Notes under the pieces: generated by a model
Database searches by the model: none
Seen by the model: only the letters and a program-made list of their open reading frames with translations
What the model was told of the DNA's origin: nothing
Program-made: the position numbers and the translations under genes
In this document: piece after piece, positions 1 to 8,483 of the stretch
How the letters are laid out: each line of letters starts with the position of its first letter
How positions within the stretch are numbered: position 1 is the stretch's first letter
DNA from: Neobacillus ginsengisoli
GTDB taxonomy: Bacteria > Bacillota > Bacilli > Bacillales_B > DSM-18226
DNA length: 64,000 nt
Direction of reading: 5' to 3'
NCBI RefSeq assembly: GCF_030813055.1
Contig: NZ_JAUSTW010000003.1
Coordinates: forward strand, 629,910-693,909

Positions 1-110
1 GAGCGCGACTACTAACAAAACTCTGCCGGTCACATAACTTTTTTAATTTTTAAAAAACTCCCCATCCCTCATTCAATTATTTATAATCATTAAGAGAAAG
101 GAGACGTGCT

Positions 111-851
111 ATGTCGTACATCATTAAATTTATTTATGGCTTTGTTCTCCCTCCGGGAATTTTTGTACTATTCCTTTTGATAGTCGGAATCCTTCTTTAC
201 CGCCGGGAGACATTAATAGCAAAATTATTGTTCATTACCGCTTTCCTTTTATATGGTTGTACCATTCCCCTAACCGGCAAACTTTTAATTCAATCATTGG
301 AAAATCGCTATACTCCTCCATCTCAAATTAAAGGGGATGTCATCTTGATGCTTGGCGGAGGGGCAACCCTTGACACACCGGACTTCGATGGTAAGGGCCA
401 GCTTTCAGGTAATGGAGCGAACCGTTTGCTTACTGTGCTAAGACTTTATAAACGGACAGGGCTTCCCATATTACTCTCGAGCGGTCAAGTATTCAGTGAT
501 TCCGGAAATGAATCTGAGATTGCCAAACGTGAACTACTTAGTCTGGGAGTTCCGAAAAGTAAAATCTTCTTAGAAAATAAGAGTAAAAACACTGAGGAAA
601 ATACGGAGTTCTCAAAACAACTGTTAAATAAGAATGGATGGCACAAACCTGTTTTGGTCACATCTGCATTCCATATGGAGCGCGCGGTATTAGATTTCAA
701 GAAAAATAACATCGATGTACTGCCCTACCCAACTGATTACCAAACAAGCCGAAAGCTGCCATTGTATGCTAATCAATTCACGCCATCAACAAATGGATTA
801 GCCTTTTTAGCAGCTAAAGAATATTTAGGTATATTTTCTCTTCAGTTTTAA
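111..851 (+). CDS. DUF218 (YdcF/ElyC-like) membrane protein
   Basis: Encodes 246 residues. Two hydrophobic segments at about 7-28 and 34-55 are followed by a DUF218 domain carrying the glycine-rich strand ILMLGGG (about residue 80) and the later motif VTSAFHMERA. Length and the two N-terminal membrane passes match ElyC/YdcF-type envelope proteins, which in Escherichia coli are linked to envelope biogenesis; no defined reaction can be given. The ATG follows AAAGGAG at 7-nt spacing, so the start is secure. Nothing upstream is visible. Immediately downstream lies a permease relic, so the gene seems to stand alone. The family call is firm; the exact role is unknown. Confidence 0.85.
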   Translation: MSYIIKFIYGFVLPPGIFVLFLLIVGILLYRRETLIAKLLFITAFLLYGCTIPLTGKLLIQSLENRYTPPSQIKGDVILMLGGGATLDTPDFDGKGQLSGNGANRLLTVLRLYKRTGLPILLSSGQVFSDSGNESEIAKRELLSLGVPKSKIFLENKSKNTEENTEFSKQLLNKNGWHKPVLVTSAFHMERAVLDFKKNNIDVLPYPTDYQTSRKLPLYANQFTPSTNGLAFLAAKEYLGIFSLQF

Positions 852-865
852 ATTACCGCTTTACT

Positions 866-1015
866 GGCATTATTCTATAAGTACCATCCTGATTACAATG
901 GTCTTCTCACTTGATTTCCGTGTGGCGCGGATTATCGGTGTTCCATTTATCCTTAGAATTAGTTTTTTCTTACGTGGGAAATCTCTTCCTATGAAATAGA
1001 CAGTCAATTGCAATC
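866..1015 (+). pseudogene. Relic: 3' end of an amino-acid permease gene
   Basis: This stretch matches, nearly base for base, the last ~150 bases of the intact permease gene ending at 43236. Both encode the tail from ..FSPDFRVAWIVGVPF to the C-terminus. The relic has single-base deletions near 876 and 992 that break the frame, and it has no start codon or upstream body. The similarity continues past the stop into the same terminator hairpin, so a whole gene end was copied, not just coding sequence. It is a paralogue remnant or the scar of a recombination between two copies of that locus. Confidence 0.85.
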
Positions 1016-1055
1016 TTAATAGTGAGAGGAAATCCAAAAACATATTAAACAAGAA

Positions 1056-1092
1056 AAGCCCTAGTGCAGGTACATCACTAGGGCTTTCTTCA
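1056..1092 (+). terminator. Terminator copied with the permease relic
   Basis: Stem AAGCCCTAGTG (1056-1066) pairs with CACTAGGGCTT (1076-1086), followed by a short T-rich stretch. The terminator behind the intact permease (43274-43306) has the same stem, GCCCTAGTG/CACTAGGGC, which marks the two loci as copies. Confidence 0.8.
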
Positions 1093-1240
1093 TTTTAAGA
1101 ATTGGTGAAATCCTTAAACAGTGTCATAATCCAATTCATTTTAGTTTTTTCAATCCAATCAAGTAGTTTGAAAGGAGTGCAATTTCAATCAAGCGCTTCT
1201 ACTAAGATGTCATTTTTCGTTCTATTACTGCGATTTCCTA

Positions 1241-1260
1241 TTAATCAAACGTTTAATTAG
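1241..1260. promoter_or_regulatory. Near-palindrome TTAATCAAACGTTTAATTAG
   Basis: A 20-bp near-palindrome centred on AAACGTTT, about 235 bases upstream of the subtilisin gene. A closer-to-perfect relative lies at 59951-59970. It looks like the binding site of a dimeric regulator; which one is not evident. Confidence 0.35.
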
Positions 1261-1494
1261 ATTTGCGCGAATGCCCAGAATAAATGGAATCTTGCTGCCT
1301 AACTAGTTGAAATTTTGTCATATCAAGTTCGACATATATCGGGGTGATAACAGACACGGGAATTGATTTTGACAGATAAAGGCAAGGTTTTTAAAATCCG
1401 TGTCGTTCTTTATCGAGAGAAACTTCTATTAATTGTAAATCTAGTTGTTATAAAATTTAGAATGTTAACATAATAACTTTAGGGGGTTTTTAAT

Positions 1495-2970
1495 GTGAAA
1501 AAAAAGAAAAAGGGAATGGCTATCGTTGCCAGCAGTATCCTTGCAATATCTTTATCATCTTTTAGCTTACACGCCTCTGCAACCACACCGACTGTAAGCA
1601 AAAATTATCTAATTGCTTATAATAAGTCGTTGCCAGCAGACTATCAATCTATAATTAAAAAAGCTGGAGGAGAAGTATTACGAGCAATTCCAGAGATTAG
1701 CGGTTTGGAAGTGCGCTCATCGAACCCAGCTTTTCTTGAACAGTTAAAGTCAGATACAACTATTTCTGCGGCAAATATTGAAAGGGCTTACAAATTGGAT
1801 GATGAACAACAAGGGCAATCGAATGGGCAGCCTGTGACTCTTGATCCTAATGCTAGTTCTTATTGGGATCTTCAATGGGATATAAAGCATTTAACCAATG
1901 ATGGGAAATCATACGGAATTGAGACAGGCGGGACAAAAGGTAGCGACAATAAGGTATCCCATAAAGCCGTTGTTGGTATTATCGACTCTGGAATTGACTC
2001 AGGACACCCTGATTTAGCGGCGAATTTCATAGGTGGTCAAAACTTCGTCCCTGCTGGAGGCTACTATGGAGGTGTTCCGTCTGAATCAGGTAATTCTTCA
2101 GATGTGACAGATACTAACGGTCACGGGACACATGTGGCAGGATCCATTGCCGGGAATGGGAAAATCAAAGGTGTTGGTCCGGATTTAGGAATTCGAGCTT
2201 ACCGTATTTTTGATGCAAGCGGCAGTGCTCCAACATCACCGATTGTAGCAGCGATTATTGCTGCTGCTAATGACAAAGTCGATGTTATTAACATGTCAAT
2301 TGGCGGATTTGATAATTTGAAATATTACTCTGATGGCACACGTTATTCAGATCTTGCAGATGTTCTTCTCTGGAAACGGGCCGTGGAGTATGCTGTTAAG
2401 CATAACGTAACAGTTGTTTCAGCCGCAGGTAATGAATCGCTAAATTACGCTGATAAAAAGTCGCTTACTGATTATTTGAATGCGAACTATGGTGATTCAA
2501 ATCTCGTATTTAAAGGTGTAACAGTTGAAACACCGGGAGGAATTCCAGGGGTTATCACGGTTTCATCTTCAAATAAGTGGTCAACTACTCAATTAGCATT
2601 CTATTCAAACTATGGAAATAGCTTTATTGATGTAGCAGCTCCCGGCGGTGATAACGGTCCAGATTATGCAGCGACCGGTGATTTAATGAAGCGTGATTTC
2701 ACTTACCGTGCGTTATCTACTTGGCCAAGGTATTTGGCTAATTATTTTACAACTAATGCTAATGGTTACGCATACTTACACGGTACTTCAATGGCTTCAC
2801 CAAAAGTCGCCGGTATCGCAGGATTAATCAAAGCTGAACATCCAGATTATAATCCTGCTCAAGTAAAAGCACTGATTGAAAAGACAGCACTTGACTATGG
2901 CAAACCCGGCCACGATGCTCTATATGGAGATGGGGAAGCAAATGCCTATACTGCTTTAACAGCTAAATAA
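1495..2970 (+). CDS. Secreted S8 (subtilisin-like) serine protease
   Basis: Encodes 491 residues. A lysine-rich N-terminus and hydrophobic core (7-27) form a signal peptide ending near HASA. An I9-like propeptide region follows (about 35-105), then the peptidase S8 domain. The catalytic triad is visible: Asp164 in IIDSGID, His210 in NGHGTHVAGS, Ser432 in GTSMASP; Asn313 in SAAGNES is the oxyanion residue. The start is GTG 1495, 8 nt after AGGGGG; the ATG two bases earlier is followed directly by a stop. It is monocistronic with its own terminator. The predicted role is extracellular protein degradation; substrate and processing are unknown. Confidence 0.93.
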   Translation: MKKKKKGMAIVASSILAISLSSFSLHASATTPTVSKNYLIAYNKSLPADYQSIIKKAGGEVLRAIPEISGLEVRSSNPAFLEQLKSDTTISAANIERAYKLDDEQQGQSNGQPVTLDPNASSYWDLQWDIKHLTNDGKSYGIETGGTKGSDNKVSHKAVVGIIDSGIDSGHPDLAANFIGGQNFVPAGGYYGGVPSESGNSSDVTDTNGHGTHVAGSIAGNGKIKGVGPDLGIRAYRIFDASGSAPTSPIVAAIIAAANDKVDVINMSIGGFDNLKYYSDGTRYSDLADVLLWKRAVEYAVKHNVTVVSAAGNESLNYADKKSLTDYLNANYGDSNLVFKGVTVETPGGIPGVITVSSSNKWSTTQLAFYSNYGNSFIDVAAPGGDNGPDYAATGDLMKRDFTYRALSTWPRYLANYFTTNANGYAYLHGTSMASPKVAGIAGLIKAEHPDYNPAQVKALIEKTALDYGKPGHDALYGDGEANAYTALTAK

Positions 2971-2977
2971 AATTCCG

Positions 2978-3020
2978 GTGACAGGCACCGTCCGTGGACA
3001 AAACTACTGTTTTGTCCACA
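2978..3020 (+). repeat. Short intergenic palindrome GTGGACAAAAC
   Basis: After the protease stop, GTGGACAAAACTA (2994-3006) is inverted against GTTTTGTCCAC (3010-3020). Just before it is the partial palindrome GGTGACAGGCACC. Short units of this kind are common between Bacillus genes; function unknown. Confidence 0.5.
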
Positions 3021-3025
3021 TTCAA

Positions 3026-3062
3026 AAGACAGATAGTTTAGCGACTATCTGTCTTCTTTTTA
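3026..3062 (+). terminator. Terminator of the S8 protease gene
   Basis: Stem AAGACAGATAGT (3026-3037) with ACTATCTGTCTT (3044-3055), loop of six, followed by CTTTTTATT. It ends the protease transcript and faces the convergent cit operon. Confidence 0.85.
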
Positions 3063-3089
3063 TTCAAACTTAAATGGTTAAGTAATTCC

Positions 3090-3968
3090 TTAATTCATTT
3101 GTGAGAGAAGATCAAACATAACGGTTACCGCCAGAAGATCAGCTGATCCTCCTGGACTGATGTTTCTCCGGATGAATTCCTTGTCCATTTCATAGACCAT
3201 CTCCACGCCTTTCGGTGTTAGCATACCGCCGGAATCCAGTACCTGATTGGAATAATAGTGAACAAATTTCAACGTTTTTAAATCATGTCTTGCAACGATA
3301 TTGGTATCTTCGTTTACTCTCATAAGATGAAGGAGTACCTGCACCAAAATATCATTGATATGTAAGGTTTGCATAGATTTTAGCTTTTTTAGCACAGGAA
3401 GAGAGTAGTTCCGAACCGTAGGAAAGCCGCTTTCAACTTCTCCGCGTATGCCTTTAAGACCATATTTTTGATACAGTTTTTCCCCAAAAGTAAGACCTTC
3501 CGACTTGTTCATGAAAGTCAGTTCCCTCATACATAACCCCTGCGTCATTAGGGAAATTTTTGCACAGATCGTATCCGTATCCACACTTTCGGATTCATTT
3601 TCCATCATACAGCATGAAGCTGCCGCGCAGATAATCCCTAAGGAAAAAACCAGTCCCTTATGGGTATTTACGCCATCTGTAGCCTTAAACATCGCTTTTT
3701 CAGCGTCAATCCCAAGGCCTCTTAAGGCTTGAAACAGTTCTTCGGGATTTTGTCCCGAGTAGTTTACGCCTTCCGTTACACAGTGATCGAAATAGTTACT
3801 CAGTGCAGCACTGCTGGACATAAACGTAAAGAAGTCCATATCCGCATGTGCTCCCTGGTTGAACCTGTCAACAAGCCCTGGTTTAGGGCTTGCTGAAACT
3901 TCATAAAGTAAGGCTTGCAGTGCTTTTTGTGAAATGGTTTGTATCCGCCGTTCATCCATATTCAACAT
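3090..3968 (-). CDS. citG: Triphosphoribosyl-dephospho-CoA synthase CitG
   Basis: CitG joins ATP and dephospho-CoA into the precursor of the citrate lyase prosthetic group. The 292 residues carry the family landmarks SPKPGLVDRFNQGAH near residue 30, TDGVNTHKG, and a C-terminal ISPGGSADLLA. The ATG at 3968 lies 5 nt after AAAGGAG; a longer in-frame TTG at 3983 falls inside that ribosome site and is unlikely. It is the last cit gene, separated from citX by 136 bases that hold a perfect inverted repeat. CitG feeds its product to CitX, which attaches it to the acyl carrier CitD. The call is firm by sequence and context. Confidence 0.95.
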   Translation of the reverse strand: MLNMDERRIQTISQKALQALLYEVSASPKPGLVDRFNQGAHADMDFFTFMSSSAALSNYFDHCVTEGVNYSGQNPEELFQALRGLGIDAEKAMFKATDGVNTHKGLVFSLGIICAAASCCMMENESESVDTDTICAKISLMTQGLCMRELTFMNKSEGLTFGEKLYQKYGLKGIRGEVESGFPTVRNYSLPVLKKLKSMQTLHINDILVQVLLHLMRVNEDTNIVARHDLKTLKFVHYYSNQVLDSGGMLTPKGVEMVYEMDKEFIRRNISPGGSADLLAVTVMFDLLSQMN

Positions 3969-4026
3969 TATAGCTCCTTTCAATAATGCGAATGCACCAA
4001 AACAGAATGACCAAACCCGATAAACA

Positions 4027-4072
4027 CCTGTGATTCCTATCCCAAAGGATATCTAGAGATAGGAATCACAGG
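4027..4072 (-). repeat. Perfect 15-bp inverted repeat between citX and citG
   Basis: CCTGTGATTCCTATC (4027-4041) is perfectly inverted at 4058-4072 with a 16-base loop. No T-run follows on the minus strand, so it is not an ordinary terminator. It may stabilise or process the cit mRNA, or tune citG relative to the structural genes. Confidence 0.8.
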
Positions 4073-4104
4073 AAGGTTATCACAGTTTGGCCAAATGATT
4101 TAAC

Positions 4105-4635
4105 TTAAGATACAATCTTCGAATAAGAATCAACCATAATATGGATCTTCTGCATCAGTGCCTCTGTTGAATGCCGGCTGCTCCTTCCGCAACTATGTGC
4201 TTCCTCGTCACAAAGCAGGCATTTACGTTTGGAATTTCCGAAGTCTTCCCTTGAGATAGGGTTACCATCCGCCCCGATGACATCGAGATCAAAGAGTCGG
4301 CCCAGCGGATGCTCGTTCTCAATCTGAAGCATATGAGCTTTTAAAGTCCGTTCAGCAGTTTTCACAACAAAGTATGCCTCATATCCCGTATCGGGATTGT
4401 TGGCTTCGTAATATTCCGGAGAGCAACCGGTCTCCTTGAGTTTTTTCTCCAGTGCATTGCAACCCTCACGAAAAATGATGCAGCTGTCCGATGTTTTCTT
4501 GCACGCACCTGGCATATTGACTGTGAACGATACCAAAGGCAACCTGTATTTCTCTAGTAATTCTTTTTGACGGGCAGCCCTATGCTCGCAAGCCTGCAAT
4601 AATTGCTCAAGCGTTACTTCACGGACTTCTGTCAT
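4105..4635 (-). CDS. citX: Apo-citrate lyase phosphoribosyl-dephospho-CoA transferase CitX
   Basis: CitX transfers the phosphoribosyl-dephospho-CoA group from the CitG product to a serine of CitD, giving holo-acyl carrier. The 176 residues contain the family signature HPLGRLFDLDV and a following cysteine pair in CLLCDEEAHSC, then RSSRHS. ATG 4635 overlaps the citF stop as ATGA and lies 8 nt after AAGGAG, so translational coupling is likely. An upstream TTG at 4641 is too close to the ribosome site. Length matches stand-alone CitX of other bacteria; it is not fused to CitG. Confidence 0.94.
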   Translation of the reverse strand: MTEVREVTLEQLLQACEHRAARQKELLEKYRLPLVSFTVNMPGACKKTSDSCIIFREGCNALEKKLKETGCSPEYYEANNPDTGYEAYFVVKTAERTLKAHMLQIENEHPLGRLFDLDVIGADGNPISREDFGNSKRKCLLCDEEAHSCGRSSRHSTEALMQKIHIMVDSYSKIVS

Positions 4636-6188
4636 CTCCAAGGCTCCTTCTTCACCTGATGAATTACATCTATTACCGAGCCATCCCTATACTTAACCAC
4701 CCCGATAATTTTATCCTCCACCTTAATCGGTTCAGGCATTCCGACAATTTTATTTGCTTTTTCCTTGAGCTCTTCAATGGACATGACCGGCAGGTTTGCT
4801 TTTCTAAGATTATAATACAAATCCTGTCTTCGGGGATTCACGGCAATCCCTTGGTCTGTAACCAATACATCAATGGAACAGCCCGGGGTAACTATCGTGT
4901 GTACCTTGTCAAGAATAGTTGGCATTCTGCCCCTGATGAGAGGAGCGACAACAATTGCTGCGGCTGCTCCTGCAGCTGAATCACAGTGTCCACCTGATGC
5001 GCCGCGAATGACTCCGTCGGAACCGGTAATGACATTCACATTAAAATCGATATCGATTTCTAATGCACTTAATACTGTTATATCCAATTGATTAACTGCA
5101 CACCCCGGATTATCGGGGCTTGCATAATACTCAGCATCAATCTGTTGGTGAAATCGGTTATTTTTAAGTGATTCGTCTGCGCTGAGATCAAAGCCTTGGA
5201 CATCTAGTAATCTTTTAATAAGTCCTTCCTCATGGAGAGCAACAATCTGACCGGTAATCCCACCCAGCGCGAAGCTCGCTTTGATGTTTCTCTCAATCAT
5301 CTTTTCTCTTAAAAACCTTGTAGCAGCTAGAGAAGCTCCGCCTGAGCCTGTTTGCAACGAAAATCCGTTTTCGAAATAGCCTGAAGCTGCTATAACATCG
5401 GCAGCATTCTGAGCGATTAGCAGGTCTTTAGGATTCTTGGTATACCGGGTTGCATCAGACATAATCCCTTTTGGATCACCGATTGAATCCACAACCACGA
5501 TATAATCGACCTGAGATTCAGGAATAGCGAAGGGTGTATTAGGATATTCGACTAAATTATCCGTGATTAAAACAACTTTTTGAGCATACTGGGCATCAAC
5601 CTTGGCATATCCCAACGAACCGCATTCGGATATTACTGTATTATCCCTGAAATATCCATTGGCATTGCCTGCAGGATCACAAGAGGGTACGCCTAAAAAA
5701 GTAACATCAATCGGTAATTCTCCCGAGACAATCGCCCTTGCTCTGCCGCCATGGGAATTGATAACGATTGGAATGTCCATCAAGCCGTTCGAAATGGCCT
5801 CAGCCAATTCACCTCTTAATCCGCTAGTCTCAATCCTCCGAATGACCCCATTTTTTATATGATTAATTAATGGCGCATGGATAGTTGAGAGAGAACTCGG
5901 TGCTAAAACGAGGTCCTTAATTCCCATTCTTGAAATGGTATTCATCACCATATTAACGATATAATCTCCGTTTCGGAAGTGATGATGGAAGGAAATCGTC
6001 ATTCCATCTTTTAAACCTGTTTCTCGGATCGCTGTTTCAAGAGAATCAAGGATTTTATTCCGTTCAGGATTTCTCTGCCGATCTTTGGATCTCTGTGTAT
6101 TTTTCACCAGTCCATTCGAATCAAACTGTCGTAGAGTTCCGAGTCCAAAAATCTCTTCCGGTATTTTACGTCCAATTCCATTAAACAT
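4632..6188 (-). CDS. citF: Citrate lyase alpha subunit CitF (citrate CoA-transferase)
   Basis: CitF exchanges the acetyl group on the CitD thioester for citrate, giving citryl-ACP and free acetate. The 518 residues align through their length with the enterobacterial alpha subunit: TISFHHHFRNGDYIVNMVM near the N-terminus, SGLRGELAEAIS, VTFLGVPSCDPAGNANGY, TGSGGASLAATRFL, GASGGHCDSAAGAAAA and the terminal YRDGSVIDVIHQVK. The preferred start is ATG 6188, overlapping the citE stop as TAATG, 11 nt after GAGGAG. A GTG at 6197 would sit only 2 nt from that site. It overlaps citX at its 3' end, consistent with a tightly packed operon. Confidence 0.96.
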   Translation of the reverse strand: MFNGIGRKIPEEIFGLGTLRQFDSNGLVKNTQRSKDRQRNPERNKILDSLETAIRETGLKDGMTISFHHHFRNGDYIVNMVMNTISRMGIKDLVLAPSSLSTIHAPLINHIKNGVIRRIETSGLRGELAEAISNGLMDIPIVINSHGGRARAIVSGELPIDVTFLGVPSCDPAGNANGYFRDNTVISECGSLGYAKVDAQYAQKVVLITDNLVEYPNTPFAIPESQVDYIVVVDSIGDPKGIMSDATRYTKNPKDLLIAQNAADVIAASGYFENGFSLQTGSGGASLAATRFLREKMIERNIKASFALGGITGQIVALHEEGLIKRLLDVQGFDLSADESLKNNRFHQQIDAEYYASPDNPGCAVNQLDITVLSALEIDIDFNVNVITGSDGVIRGASGGHCDSAAGAAAAIVVAPLIRGRMPTILDKVHTIVTPGCSIDVLVTDQGIAVNPRRQDLYYNLRKANLPVMSIEELKEKANKIVGMPEPIKVEDKIIGVVKYRDGSVIDVIHQVKKEPWR

Positions 6189-7084
6189 TATTGCCACATC
6201 TCCTCAACGCTGACTCTATCTACAGCCTTAGCTAGTTCAAGTACTCTGTACGCTCTTTCGACTATTGGCTTGTCAATCATTTTGCCATTCAGGCTTATAA
6301 CACCCGATCCTCTTTCCTCTGCTTCTTTCGCTGCTTCGATAACCTGAATGGATTTCTTTATTTCATCTTCAGTCGGTGTATAGATTTGATGCAAAATATT
6401 AATTTGTCGCGGATTAATGAGAGATTTTCCATCAAATCCTAATTGTTTGATGAGCTTGACTTCGCGGATAAATCCTTCTTCATCATTCACATCCGAAAAA
6501 ACAGTATCCAGGGCATCAATTCCTGCAGCCCGTGCTGCAAAGAGGATTTGGCTCCTTGCCGTTAGTAATTCAATGCCTTCTTTAGACCTTGTAGTTTTTA
6601 GATCTGTTACAAAATCCTCAGCCCCAATCGCAATACCAATTAGCCGCGAACTCGCCGTTGCAATTTTATAGGCAGTAATAACTCCCAACGCACTTTCAAT
6701 AGCCGCCATGAGTTGGATAGTTCCCTGTTCCATTCCAGCTTGCCTTTCAATTTGCGTAATGAGCTCATCCGCTTCCACTACATCCTCAGGTGTTTCGGTT
6801 TTAGGTAGACGGATCGCATCCGGTTTTGCTCTGACTATAGCTTCAAAATCATCTCTGCCATAAGGCGTATTTAAGCCATTGACGCGCACAAGGACTTCCG
6901 TTCGTCCGTAATCAAATGTTTTTAAAGCTTCATAGACTAAAAGTCTCGCAGCGTCTTTTTCCTTGAGAGAAACTGAATCTTCCAAGTCAAACATGATGGC
7001 GTCCGATCCATAGATATGAGCATCCCTGATCATGCCTGGATTGTTCCCCGGAACATACAACATACTTCTTCTCAGCCTGCCCAC
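6188..7084 (-). CDS. citE: Citrate lyase beta subunit CitE (citryl-ACP lyase)
   Basis: CitE cleaves citryl-ACP into oxaloacetate and acetyl-ACP, the carbon-carbon bond step of citrate lyase. The 298 residues are an HpcH/HpaI-type TIM barrel with MLYVPGNNPGM at the start, the acidic metal-site motif IMFDLEDSV near 33, VRVNGLNTPYGRDD, IMAAIES-type and IGIAIGAEDFVTDL strands, and GFDGKSLINPRQ. It starts at GTG 7084, which directly follows the citD stop codon; GGGAGG lies 8 nt upstream inside citD. Coupled translation with citD and citF would fit the fixed stoichiometry of the complex. Confidence 0.96.
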   Translation of the reverse strand: MGRLRRSMLYVPGNNPGMIRDAHIYGSDAIMFDLEDSVSLKEKDAARLLVYEALKTFDYGRTEVLVRVNGLNTPYGRDDFEAIVRAKPDAIRLPKTETPEDVVEADELITQIERQAGMEQGTIQLMAAIESALGVITAYKIATASSRLIGIAIGAEDFVTDLKTTRSKEGIELLTARSQILFAARAAGIDALDTVFSDVNDEEGFIREVKLIKQLGFDGKSLINPRQINILHQIYTPTEDEIKKSIQVIEAAKEAEERGSGVISLNGKMIDKPIVERAYRVLELAKAVDRVSVEEMWQ

Positions 7085-7399
7085 TTATTTCACCTCCCAC
7101 GGAAAACAATTATGATATGTAGCCCTACTTACGGCGGTAATAACTCTAGCCCGAATGGTACAATCCAGAGCCCCTTTATCATTAGCTAGGACAACTGCAT
7201 TCTCTACTCCTAACTCTAGTAACGTCTCCAGAATGACCTTTTTGATCTGCTTACCAAACTGATTTTCAACGCTGCTTTTGAGTGCAAGTTCGATTCCATG
7301 ACCTTCATTTTTTTCAATTTGGATGGTGATATCGCTTGACTCAAGCGTTCCGGCAATTCCTACATCCTGAATGTTTAATTTTTCTTGAAGAATCATCAT
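7085..7399 (-). CDS. citD: Citrate lyase gamma subunit CitD (acyl carrier protein)
   Basis: CitD is the acyl carrier of citrate lyase and bears the triphosphoribosyl-dephospho-CoA arm. The 104 residues include AGTLESSDITIQI; by family alignment Ser21 of GTLES is the attachment site. KSSVENQFG and the conserved NDKGALDCTIRAR follow. The first ATG (7399) has AGGAGG 10 nt upstream; a second ATG directly follows, so the exact start is uncertain by one codon. It is 17 bases after citC and ends against the GTG of citE. Confidence 0.95.
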   Translation of the reverse strand: MMILQEKLNIQDVGIAGTLESSDITIQIEKNEGHGIELALKSSVENQFGKQIKKVILETLLELGVENAVVLANDKGALDCTIRARVITAVSRATYHNCFPWEVK

Positions 7400-7416
7400 T
7401 TTTCATGAACCTCCTT

Positions 7417-8463
7417 TTAATGTCGTCTATGGTCTGCCTGAATCCGCTGGATAATCCCCTTTGCCTCTGCTGATAAAAGAAATTGATACGTTGTTTCGGG
7501 AACCAGTTTCTTCACTTCGTAAAGTCTTCCTTCATGGATCAATTCCCGCACTCTAGAGGCGCCGATTGGTCGCCCTTCGTTCAACATCCTCGGAACCAAC
7601 TGAACCTCTATACCTTGAGCAGGAAGAATCTCCTGCATGATTGAGTTATAGGTTGCTGTAACCTTGCAGTAAGGTTCCTCTCCAACAAATCTCTTTTGAA
7701 TTCCGAGTGCCGGAGCAATATAGCGCGTGAATAGTTCTAAGTCTAGCCTGGCATGGGTTTCTATCACATCCTGGAAGTCTTTGATAAAGTAGGACGGGAA
7801 AGTTGCATCAGATATGATATAGTCCTTTCCCTGATGAAGAACCACATTGGCTAGATGTTTAACCCCTTCTTTCACAAGTCTGTATCGGATTTCGAAAGGA
7901 AAGCTCGACTTGTCCTCCCTTAGAACGAAGATATGGAGCGTTTGACATCTGGACGCTGCGTACTCAATCAGGTGCCGATGGCCCAACGTAAACGGATTGC
8001 AATTCACAATGACAGCCCCTGAATTACTCTTGTCCCCATCATCCCGGGTGATTTCTTTCAGATATTTTTTAATTCCATCCGGCTTGTTCTCCATGAGAAT
8101 AACCTTTGACGAAACTTCGGCGATTGGATAAAAGCCTAAGTCCGAGAATATGATCTTATTTTCCGGCTTTGTATAGATAAAGAGATGTGTCTTTCCCCTG
8201 GAATAGGCTTCACGGACAAGATGGGTGATAAGTTTTGCAGACAAACCTATATTCTTATATTCTTCATCCACAGCAATGCATTTTAGAATTCTTCCCCCGA
8301 GGGAACCTGTAGCCACGATCTTTTCTCTGTCAACTATGGAGACTGTATATTCAACCTCCCGATCTAAAGATAAATTTTGCTTTTTCAGGAATTCCTCCAG
8401 TTGAACCCTTTCTGCTTTCGATTGTAGATTTACGATCCGTTCACTCAAAGTGTCATACCACAT
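7417..8463 (-). CDS. citC: [Citrate (pro-3S)-lyase] ligase CitC
   Basis: CitC activates citrate lyase by acetylating the thiol of its prosthetic arm with acetate and ATP. The 348 residues show two modules: an N-terminal GNAT-like domain (about 1-130; VATGSLGGRILKCIAVDEEY) and a C-terminal nucleotidyltransferase domain beginning NCNPFTLGHRHLIEYAA, with the TxGH form of the nucleotide-binding motif, then GASRVRELI. ATG 8463 follows GGAG at good spacing. The gene sits 20 bases after the malic enzyme gene, placing that enzyme in the same transcript. Confidence 0.95.
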   Translation of the reverse strand: MWYDTLSERIVNLQSKAERVQLEEFLKKQNLSLDREVEYTVSIVDREKIVATGSLGGRILKCIAVDEEYKNIGLSAKLITHLVREAYSRGKTHLFIYTKPENKIIFSDLGFYPIAEVSSKVILMENKPDGIKKYLKEITRDDGDKSNSGAVIVNCNPFTLGHRHLIEYAASRCQTLHIFVLREDKSSFPFEIRYRLVKEGVKHLANVVLHQGKDYIISDATFPSYFIKDFQDVIETHARLDLELFTRYIAPALGIQKRFVGEEPYCKVTATYNSIMQEILPAQGIEVQLVPRMLNEGRPIGASRVRELIHEGRLYEVKKLVPETTYQFLLSAEAKGIIQRIQADHRRH

Positions 8464-8483
8464 CTCAGAATCTCCATTGTTTG

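Noticed and set aside
4659..5862. Plus-strand frames within citF
   Set aside because: Shadows of the citF coding sequence in other frames, without ribosome sites.
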